From positions 1 through 6,623 of the forward strand of contig JAITHS010000328.1 of assembly GCA_031279875.1 (NCBI GenBank): DNA of 6,623 nucleotides, given 5' to 3'. The position numbers and the translations under genes were made by a program. Source of the DNA: Tannerella sp. GTDB lineage: Bacteria; Bacteroidota; Bacteroidia; Bacteroidales; Tannerellaceae. The notes under the pieces are model-generated. The model was not told the DNA's origin and did no database searches. It saw nothing but the letters and a program-made list of their open reading frames with translations. Positions 1-5,636 of this stretch are shown piece after piece; within the stretch, counting starts at the first letter, position 1, and the number at the start of each line of letters is the position of its first letter.

Positions 1-59
1 GTGCCAATAATCAGAACAATAATGATGCCGACCTGCATTTTTCGCAACGTAATAATCAT
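1..59 (-). CDS. 5' end of an unidentified gene with hydrophobic N-terminus (partial)
   Basis: An ATG at 57-59 on the minus strand opens a frame that runs off the left edge after 19 full codons. The peptide begins MIITLRKMQV and continues as GIIIVLIIG, a short basic segment (R6, K7) followed by a hydrophobic stretch. This is the pattern of a signal peptide or a first membrane helix, so the product is probably exported or membrane-bound. A second in-frame ATG at codon 8 could also be the start. Support for a real gene is indirect: a good Bacteroidota-type -7 element lies about 20 bases upstream on the same strand, giving a leader of roughly 15 bases. The fragment is too short to name a family. 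It is transcribed away from the broken small gene at 226-431, and in the same direction as the large operon but from its own promoter. Confidence 0.5.
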   Translation of the reverse strand, partial: MIITLRKMQVGIIIVLIIG

Positions 60-79
60 GTTTTTACTTTTTTGAAAAA

Positions 80-113
80 ACAAAGGTACAAATTTTAAAT
101 TAAAAATTACGAA
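80..113 (-). promoter_or_regulatory. Predicted Bacteroidota-type promoter for the leftward partial gene
   Basis: On the minus strand the -7 element reads TACCTTTGT (plus positions 80-88), a full match to TAnnTTTGY. About 21 bases upstream, at 110-113, is TTCG, one mismatch from the -33 element TTTG; it falls inside the AATTACG tandem repeat. The expected transcription start near 73-76 would leave a leader of about 15 bases before the ATG at 59. The -7 match is strong and the -33 match is weak. Confidence 0.55.
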
Positions 114-125
114 TTACGAATTACG
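105..125. repeat. Tandem repeat, (AATTACG) x 3
   Basis: Three exact head-to-tail copies of the 7-base unit AATTACG (105-111, 112-118, 119-125) sit between the two divergent promoters. The first copy supplies the weak -33 box of the minus-strand promoter, so a change in copy number could alter that promoter. From memory, heptamer arrays of this kind are frequent between genes in Bacteroidota. Their function is not known to me. Confidence 0.85.
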
Positions 126-150
126 AGGTTCCCAAAAATAATATCGAAAA

Positions 151-183
151 TTTGCAAACACCAAAATAAACTATTACCTTTGC
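151..183 (+). promoter_or_regulatory. Predicted Bacteroidota-type promoter for the small plus-strand gene remnant
   Basis: TTTG at 151-154 and TACCTTTGC at 175-183 are separated by 20 bases. This matches both boxes and the spacing of the Bacteroidota primary-sigma consensus (TTTG, 19-21 bases, TAnnTTTGY). The expected transcription start is near 189-190, some 36 bases before the ATG at 226. The leader is AT-rich with no Shine-Dalgarno, as is usual in this phylum. It is the best promoter match I found in the window, although the reading frame behind it is broken. Confidence 0.7.
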
Positions 184-225
184 AGCCGGATATTAGATAT
201 TATCACATAAATGCTATTAAATACA

Positions 226-431
226 ATGAAAGGATTTGAAATAAATTACAACAATAAGGAAAAGACAAACGTGGCTGTCGATGCTTGACTGTCTCCTTTG
301 AAGAAATTATCACGACTTCCAAGCCACAAAGCATACGGGATTATAATCATCTTTCGACGGAAGATAGTTTGGCATGGTATCGGCAATTAAAACAGGAATT
401 ATTTCCTTCCAACGTCAGGAAAAGAGATTGA
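226..431 (+). pseudogene. Remains of a small gene (head and tail in different frames)
   Basis: ATG at 226 opens a 20-codon frame, starting MKGFEINYNN and ending VAVDA, which stops at TGA 286-288. A second frame, offset by one base, is open from 258 to TGA 429-431. From about 285 it reads like real protein, with segments LTVSFEEIITTS, KPQSIRDYN and LAWYRQLKQEL. Neither piece is a plausible whole gene, but together they look like the first and last parts of one short protein joined by a frame-breaking deletion near 281-290. The overall shape (a FEI.YNN start and an SFEEI...IRDYN...YR.LKQEL end) resembles short Bacteroidota proteins of unknown function that I recall only loosely, in which a longer middle part lies between these segments. 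The 151-183 promoter precedes it. Alternatives are a genuine 20-residue peptide, or a chance open frame. I assign no function. Confidence 0.45.
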
Positions 432-492
432 GACAGTTATTGAGCCATCATGCAATTATGCAAACTATGTAAATTTTAGACAATACTAACCC

Positions 493-529
493 AAACCACT
501 TGCAGGGTTTAAAACCACTGCAAGGGTTT
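493..529. repeat. Imperfect palindrome and direct repeat; possible transcription end
   Basis: Arms AAACCACTTGCAG (493-505) and CTGCAAGGGTTT (518-529) pair with a single bulged base. The 12-base centre (506-517) contains a second small inverted pair, GGTTT/AAACC. The same DNA also reads as two near-identical direct copies, CCACTTGCAGGGTTT (496-510) and CCACTGCAAGGGTTT (515-529). It starts 17 bases beyond the stop of the last operon gene, a normal place for a terminator, and also lies past the plus-strand gene remnant. No T-run follows directly on either strand: TTTTT at 540-544 is 10 bases beyond the stem on the plus strand, and the minus side has none. A weak bidirectional terminator, an mRNA-stabilising hairpin, or a copy of a dispersed palindromic element are all possible. 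Confidence 0.6.
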
Positions 530-546
530 GTGGTAAAGGTTTTTCC

Positions 547-1884
547 CTAACGTGATAACTTCCGTATCTTAATGTTCCTGAACGATACGTTGTCGTTGTG
601 ATCTTGCAGGAGGATGTTGCCTTCGGGGATTTCGCCGTAAGGTACGGATACGTTGTACTCTTTGCCGACGAACTTGCTGTTTTTGACGAGTTCGCGAAAC
701 GCTTCCGAGCCACGCTCGTACTCGACAGTTTTGAAACCGTTGAGCCAATGCTCGATGTGGTTGTTTGGAAAGGCTTTTATGACGCCATGATTCCACTGTC
801 CTATGCCGTTGAAACGGACGTTTGTAGGCTTGATAAGGTCGTATAGCCCTCCACAGCGACGGCTGCCTTCGATGGAGGTAAACTGATTGGCGTCGCCGTG
901 ATTGGCGTCGTCAAGTATCTGGTATTCAGGCCCGAAGCCGTTAACGACAAAGTATTTAAGTCCGCTGTTTGCGCCTTTGGTAATTTTAAACTCAAAGCTC
1001 AACTCAAAAGCGTCAAACTTTTCTTCGGTAATGATGTCTCCGCCATGTTGAGCCGTGCCGTCGGCATTGACGGTCAGAGCGCCGTCGGCAACCGTCCAGC
1101 CTTTGTCGGGAAAGGTCTCTTTGCGTGAACTGCGCCAGCCGGCCGTTGATTTGCCGTCGAAGAGAAAACGCCAGCCGGCGGCCTGTTCAACGCCAGATAT
1201 TGTGTTGGGGACGCGGTTGATTTCAGGTGCCAAGTCGCCTTTCAGCAAGTCGTTAGCGCTGATCTTGGTCTTGATACGGATGTTTTTCCAGCGAATTTGT
1301 TTGCCTTTGTTTGCTTCGCCGCTGCTGTGTACCTGAAAGGCTATGAAACCGTTAAGTGTTTCATTGTCAAGCAGATTAGACGTATTTACGCCGTTTACCC
1401 AGATACGGATAATTTCGCCGAGCGCTTCGATGCGATAATGGTTCCAGTCGTCGCGTTTGTAGGCTTTTTGACCGGCTTTGTTGTCGGTCAGGGTAACGAG
1501 CCAGCCGCGTCTTGCTTCGTCATAGATGCCGCCGCTCCAAGCTCTGTCGGACGGATCTATCTCGCACTGATAGCCGTGAACGCGCCCTTTGTTGTATTCC
1601 GGCACGCTGAGGCTGCGAAACTGAACGCCCGAATTGAGGTCGGGGTTGCATTTGACGTCAAATTCGAGGATAAAGTCGCCATACAGTTTGTCGGTAGCCA
1701 TAAAACTGTTGGGCTGACCGGTTGTTGATGTGCCGACCATTTCGCCGTTCTCTACCGTAAACGGCGCCTGTCCGTTAAGTTGGGTAAAACCTTTGAAATT
1801 TTTGCCGTTAAACAAGTCTGTCCAGCCTTTCGATGATACGGATGACGAAATCGTAATTGCCAATAAAATAAATAGATGTTTCAT
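547..1884 (-). CDS. Secreted protein with two DUF1080 domains (3-keto-disaccharide hydrolase-like)
   Basis: A 445-residue protein. A signal peptide is visible at residues 1-18 (K2, hydrophobic 4-12, then a serine-rich cleavage region), so it should be exported. Two repeats of the PF06439/DUF1080 beta-sandwich follow. Domain 1, about 20-205, starts GWTDLFNGKNFKGF and carries NSGVQFR (84-90), GGIYDE (118-123), IAFQVH (181-186) and IRWKNIRIK (197-205). Domain 2, about 237-443, starts GWRFLFDGKSTAGW and carries NSGLKYF (306-312), GPEYQILDD (318-326), GGLYDL (345-350) and ILLQDHNDNVSFRNIKI near the end. The fold resembles concanavalin-A-like lectins and glucanases. Family members are named 3-keto-disaccharide hydrolases and act on glycosides whose sugar has been oxidised at C3. 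The substrate here cannot be read from sequence, and whether both domains are catalytic is open. It is the last gene of the operon; its ATG (1882-1884) follows the ligase stop by 24 AT-rich bases with no Shine-Dalgarno, and it ends in TAG. Confidence 0.88.
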   Translation of the reverse strand: MKHLFILLAITISSSVSSKGWTDLFNGKNFKGFTQLNGQAPFTVENGEMVGTSTTGQPNSFMATDKLYGDFILEFDVKCNPDLNSGVQFRSLSVPEYNKGRVHGYQCEIDPSDRAWSGGIYDEARRGWLVTLTDNKAGQKAYKRDDWNHYRIEALGEIIRIWVNGVNTSNLLDNETLNGFIAFQVHSSGEANKGKQIRWKNIRIKTKISANDLLKGDLAPEINRVPNTISGVEQAAGWRFLFDGKSTAGWRSSRKETFPDKGWTVADGALTVNADGTAQHGGDIITEEKFDAFELSFEFKITKGANSGLKYFVVNGFGPEYQILDDANHGDANQFTSIEGSRRCGGLYDLIKPTNVRFNGIGQWNHGVIKAFPNNHIEHWLNGFKTVEYERGSEAFRELVKNSKFVGKEYNVSVPYGEIPEGNILLQDHNDNVSFRNIKIRKLSR

Positions 1885-1908
1885 TTTGTTTGATATTTTG
1901 ATAAGTAA

Positions 1909-3564
1909 TTATTTATACATAAATCTTCTGATACTCTGTTTTGGGGTTTTCTCAAACTCCGACTTGCGAAGTTCAAAGTTCGAGACTTTGCTGTAATAGG
2001 GTATCTTTTTGTTCAGTTCTTTGATATTGTTGCTCATTATTTCGTTCAGATTTTCATCGCTGATATTTTCTTTTTTCTTGCGTACATAGTCGGGATAGAT
2101 GATCGCCGTCAGAGTGATTTTTTCGGCTTCTTCGCGCGATACGATGAGCGATTCGACAATATATGGCATCGTATTCAGCACGCTTTCAATTTCTTCGGGA
2201 TAGATATTCTGACCGTTTGAGCTGAGTATCATCGTTTTACTGCGACCGGAGATGAAAAGAAAACCGTCGCTGTCGATATATCCGAGATCGCCGGTACGCA
2301 GCCAGCCGTCGGCGGTAAAGGCTTCCGTTGTTGCTTCCGGGTTCTTGTAATAACCGTTCATAACGTTCATTCCGCGAACAAGTATCTCGCCCGGAATATC
2401 AGGTTGTCCAGAATCTATCATCGCTTCGATACGGTCAACGATACGGCCTACCGAGCCTTGTTTGTATGTATCCCACTGTTCGTATGCCAAAAGAGGACCG
2501 CATTCCGTCATTCCGTAACCTACTGTGTATCTGAATCTTATCGAGCGCAGAAACGTTTCTACTTCTTTGTTTATAGCTGCTCCGCCGATTACTATTTCTT
2601 CGAAACGTCCACCGAAAGCCGCTTCCAACTGTTTGCGTATCTTTCTCTTTATCAATGATTTGATTAACGGCATTTTAATCAGTATATTAACGGGGAATTT
2701 TTTAAGAGCCGGAAAAACTCTTGACCGTACTATTTTTTCAATAATCAGCGGCACGGCGATAATGAGTGTAGGTCGGATAGAAGCAAACGTTTCTATAATG
2801 ACATTCGGAGACGGCAGGCGCGGCAGGAAATTGATATGACAGCCTTTGTTGACGCCGTTAAGTACCTCAAAAGCAAGCCCGTACATGTGAGCCATCGGCA
2901 GGATGCAGACGAAATTATCGCCTTCTTTAATAAACGGCAACCGGTCGTAAGCATATTGAGTATTACTCCAAAGGCTGCGATAAGGAAGCATGACGCCTTT
3001 TGAAAAGCCTGTTGTGCCGGAGGTGTAGTTGATGATAGCAAGTTCTTCGGGCTGTTCGTGATGCCAGTCGATTTTGTCGGACGTAAAGCCGTCGGGATAT
3101 TGTTCTTTGAATATTTTTTCTAAATGCAACACTGTAACAATAAGGTCTTCGGAGCCTTTTGCCGGAGAATAATCTTCAAGTCTAATGACCAAGTTGACAA
3201 GCGGTAACTGCTCAAAATCAACTGCTTCAAGATTTTTTTCAGCCGCAAACAGTATTTTGGCTTCGGAGTGATTAACGAGATTGAGCATGTTTTCGGTCGT
3301 AAAATCATGCAGTAGCGGCACTGCGACGGCGCCATACGACAAGGTTGCAAAGAGGCTTATCCCCCAGCGGGCGGAGTTGCGACCGATGATTGCTATCCGG
3401 TCGCCTTTTTCGACGCCTGCTTTCCTGAAAAGGATGTGCAGTTTTGCCATTTCGCGAGCCATGTCCCCGTAAGTGAACGTGTCGCCCTGATAATCGGTAA
3501 ACACCGGCATTGCCTTGTATTTACGCATACTTTCTTCTATTAATCCTAAAAAACGATTTTCCAT
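1909..3564 (-). CDS. AMP-forming acyl-CoA synthetase (long-chain fatty acid-CoA ligase-like)
   Basis: A 551-residue member of the ANL (AMP-binding) superfamily, which activates a carboxylic acid with ATP to an acyl-adenylate and transfers it to CoA. There is no signal peptide, so it is cytosolic. The core motifs are in order: phosphate loop YTSGTTGFSKG (180-190), GYGMTECGP (349-357), the adenosine-contacting WLRTGDLG (421-428), and hinge GRSKTMILSSNGQNIYPEEIE starting at 440. The C-terminal A10 motif reads EFEKTPKQSIRRF (536-548). Where the usual KTxxGKIxR pattern has its catalytic lysine, this protein has S544, with K541 three residues earlier. I recall this KTPK-S-IKR form in other Bacteroidota members, so it is probably a lineage feature, not damage. 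The MTECGP and YPEEIE motifs and the length favour medium- or long-chain fatty acids over acetate, but the acid is not determined. The start at 3562-3564 lies 6 bases after the upstream ligase stop, so the two are almost certainly co-transcribed. Confidence 0.92.
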   Translation of the reverse strand: MENRFLGLIEESMRKYKAMPVFTDYQGDTFTYGDMAREMAKLHILFRKAGVEKGDRIAIIGRNSARWGISLFATLSYGAVAVPLLHDFTTENMLNLVNHSEAKILFAAEKNLEAVDFEQLPLVNLVIRLEDYSPAKGSEDLIVTVLHLEKIFKEQYPDGFTSDKIDWHHEQPEELAIINYTSGTTGFSKGVMLPYRSLWSNTQYAYDRLPFIKEGDNFVCILPMAHMYGLAFEVLNGVNKGCHINFLPRLPSPNVIIETFASIRPTLIIAVPLIIEKIVRSRVFPALKKFPVNILIKMPLIKSLIKRKIRKQLEAAFGGRFEEIVIGGAAINKEVETFLRSIRFRYTVGYGMTECGPLLAYEQWDTYKQGSVGRIVDRIEAMIDSGQPDIPGEILVRGMNVMNGYYKNPEATTEAFTADGWLRTGDLGYIDSDGFLFISGRSKTMILSSNGQNIYPEEIESVLNTMPYIVESLIVSREEAEKITLTAIIYPDYVRKKKENISDENLNEIMSNNIKELNKKIPYYSKVSNFELRKSEFEKTPKQSIRRFMYK

Positions 3565-3570
3565 AATGTT

Positions 3571-5634
3571 TTATTTTAGTATTCTAATTCGTGCATCAAC
3601 AGCTATGATACCTTGTTCGGTTGCTAATAACGGGTTGATATCCAACTCTTTAATTTCAGTAGCAAATCTTAACAGCGCCGACAGGTGGACGATGATTTTC
3701 GCAAACTGCTGTTCGTCAATGCTTTCCTGACCGCGTGCGCCCTGAAACACTTTGTAGCCTTTGAGTGAGCGTATCATCGACAGCGCTTCTTCGGTAGCCA
3801 GCGGCGCCAAACCTGATGCCACATCTTTGAAAATCTCGACGAAAATACCTCCCAAACCGCATAAAACGATATGTCCGAACTTGTCTTCGTATTTGGCTCC
3901 GGCAAAAAGTTCCATGCCATGTAACATCGGCTGTATAATAACAGCCTGTGTATCAGGAAGTTGCATCAGGCGGCGAAATTCCATTTCGAGATGTGCTTCG
4001 GAGCGGATGTTGAGTGCTACTCCTCCGATGTCGGATTTGTGAACCGGCCCGACTGCTTTTGCCACAACGGGATAGCCTGTTTTGTCGGCAAAAGCTTTTG
4101 CGTCAGACCATTGTGGCGTTACAAATTCTTCTACTACTTTTATTCCGGCCGCTTTAAGCAAAGCCTGCACATAACACGGCTCAATATATCCTGATTCCGG
4201 AATGCCGTCAATGATGCGCCTTATCAGCGGGATGTCAACGCCGCGCAGTTCGAGGTTGTTGCCTTGCGGAAAAGGCGTGCGCAGGATGCTTGTCAGTGCA
4301 TTTGCAAGCCCTACTTCGTCGCTGAAATTGACATGTCCTTTGTGTACGAAATAGTCGGTTTCGTCCCAAGCCGTGCTTACCGACGGCAAAACGGGAAAGA
4401 TTGGTTTTGAGCATGTTTTCATCTTTTCGTCGAGAACGTCGTAAGCTTCATATACTCGCGTCAATCCCGGACTGCCGAAAATGACTGCTATACCGTCGAT
4501 GTCGGTTATTTGTTTGTCGCAAAAGTCTATTGCTGTCGCAAGATGTTTCGGTTCTCCGGTTCCGAGTATGTCGATAGGGTTGCTGACCGACGAGCCGGGC
4601 AGCAAGGTATCTTTAAGTTCCTGTGCTTCGGGATAATGTGTTAACGAGGGTATGTTCATTCCGCCTTTTGCCAGAGCGTCGGTCAGTATAACGGCAGGCC
4701 CGCCGGCATGTGTTACTATGGCTATGTTTTTGCCTTTCAGTTCTTTAAGCGTAAAAACGGCGCCGAGAGTAGCAAGTTCTTCGCGGCTGTAACATCTTAC
4801 TATACCGGCTTTGCGGAAGAGCGCCTCGACAGCCAAATCGGAATTAGCCATAGCACCGGTATGCGACGACGCTGCCCGCATACCTGAATCGCAAGTCCCT
4901 GATTTAATGGCTGCTATCCGACATCCTTTCCGTATCAGCGAAGTAGTAATGTCGAGCAGTTTGTCGGGATCTTTAATGCTCTCGATATAAAGCAGTTTGA
5001 TACGTGAATCGGTTTCGGGATTGAAATTTGCATCCATATATTCAAGCACGTCTTCAACTCCGATTTGGGCGGCATTGCCTATCGACCATACCGAGTTGAA
5101 GCGCAGTCCCATCTTGATAGCCGATTCGATGAGAAAAAGAGCTGTACCGCCGCTGCTCGAAATCATATCTACTCCGAGCGGGTCGATTTCGGGTATGGGA
5201 AGTGTAAAAAGGCTGTGATGATAGCGGTTTAACATGCCGATACAGTTTGGTCCGATAAGGCTTGCGTTGGCGTTATTAATGATCTCAACTATCTGATGTT
5301 CAACGTTTCCGCCTTCGGCGCTTGATTCTCCGAAACCTGCCGTAAACATGATGAAAGCCTTAACGCCTTTTTCTTCGGCAAGCGTTTTCACAGCTTCAAG
5401 ACATGCCGTTGCCGGTATGGAAATTATTGCCATGTCGGTTTGCGGTATGTCGGTTACATTTTTATAGCATTTAACTCCCTGAACTTCTGTTTCTTTGGCA
5501 TTAACGGCATATAGTTTTCCCGCATATTTGCCGTTAAGCAGATTGCGGATACAGTTACCGCCCGGCTTTGACGTTTTGTTTGACCCTCCGACTACGACAA
5601 TACTGCGCGGATTTATTAACTCTTTGGTTATCAT
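3571..5634 (-). CDS. ADP-forming acetate/acyl-CoA ligase, fused alpha-beta type
   Basis: A 687-residue single-chain NDP-forming acyl-CoA synthetase that interconverts acetyl- or acyl-CoA + ADP + Pi with the free acid + CoA + ATP. In fermenters it usually runs toward the acid to make ATP. The architecture is complete: CoA-binding Rossmann-like domain (about 1-135, IVVVGGSNK near the start and GPNCIGMLN at 128-136), succinyl-CoA-ligase-like domains (about 150-450, ISSSGGTALFL at 158-168), and a C-terminal ATP-grasp domain (about 475-687). The two histidines that carry phosphate during turnover are present: H258 in SSHTGA and H532 in VHKSDIGGV. Late ATP-grasp motifs GLGGIFVE (593-600) and DINPLL (665-670) are also there. 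Length and order match functional family members, and I see no missing residue. No signal peptide is present, so it is cytosolic. The ATG (5632-5634) shares one base with the stop of the PmoA-like gene, which suggests translational coupling. Acyl-chain preference cannot be read from sequence. Confidence 0.94.
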   Translation of the reverse strand: MITKELINPRSIVVVGGSNKTSKPGGNCIRNLLNGKYAGKLYAVNAKETEVQGVKCYKNVTDIPQTDMAIISIPATACLEAVKTLAEEKGVKAFIMFTAGFGESSAEGGNVEHQIVEIINNANASLIGPNCIGMLNRYHHSLFTLPIPEIDPLGVDMISSSGGTALFLIESAIKMGLRFNSVWSIGNAAQIGVEDVLEYMDANFNPETDSRIKLLYIESIKDPDKLLDITTSLIRKGCRIAAIKSGTCDSGMRAASSHTGAMANSDLAVEALFRKAGIVRCYSREELATLGAVFTLKELKGKNIAIVTHAGGPAVILTDALAKGGMNIPSLTHYPEAQELKDTLLPGSSVSNPIDILGTGEPKHLATAIDFCDKQITDIDGIAVIFGSPGLTRVYEAYDVLDEKMKTCSKPIFPVLPSVSTAWDETDYFVHKGHVNFSDEVGLANALTSILRTPFPQGNNLELRGVDIPLIRRIIDGIPESGYIEPCYVQALLKAAGIKVVEEFVTPQWSDAKAFADKTGYPVVAKAVGPVHKSDIGGVALNIRSEAHLEMEFRRLMQLPDTQAVIIQPMLHGMELFAGAKYEDKFGHIVLCGLGGIFVEIFKDVASGLAPLATEEALSMIRSLKGYKVFQGARGQESIDEQQFAKIIVHLSALLRFATEIKELDINPLLATEQGIIAVDARIRILK

Positions 5635-5636
5635 TA
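5632..5636 (-). promoter_or_regulatory. Stop/start overlap (TAATG) coupling two genes
   Basis: On the minus strand the TAA of the PmoA-like gene (5634-5636) and the ATG of the ADP-forming ligase (5632-5634) share one A. No Shine-Dalgarno-like sequence precedes the ATG; the upstream bases are AT-rich. Ribosomes finishing the first gene could re-initiate directly on the second. This ties a carbohydrate-type protein to a central-metabolism enzyme in the same message. Confidence 0.85.

Larger units (their letters stand above)
60..546. other. 487-base stretch without an intact gene
   Basis: In order, this stretch holds a leftward promoter, a 7-base tandem repeat, a rightward promoter, the remains of a small gene, and a palindrome. 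Positions 432-490 are AT-rich and show nothing recognisable: no open frame, no promoter match and no tRNA. AT content is clearly higher than in the operon genes, as expected between genes. The region lies downstream of the operon's last gene and upstream of both divergent transcription units, so it is a boundary between regulatory units. Confidence 0.7.

Noticed and set aside
190..200. Small palindrome ATAT-TAG-ATAT at the expected start of the plus-strand transcript, as an operator
   Set aside because: Four-base AT arms arise easily by chance in such AT-rich sequence, and no second copy is seen nearby.
493..529. CRISPR-like or attachment-site repeat
   Set aside because: There are only two adjacent 15-base copies with no spacer series, and no integrase, cas gene or tRNA is in the window.
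1297..1728. 143-codon open frame on the plus strand
   Set aside because: It lies fully inside the double-DUF1080 gene on the opposite strand, has no recognisable domain and no promoter or leader, and is a by-product of codon use in the real gene.
2525..2839. 104-codon open frame on the plus strand inside the AMP-forming ligase
   Set aside because: It is antisense to well-conserved ligase sequence, has unlikely composition, and shows no start signals.
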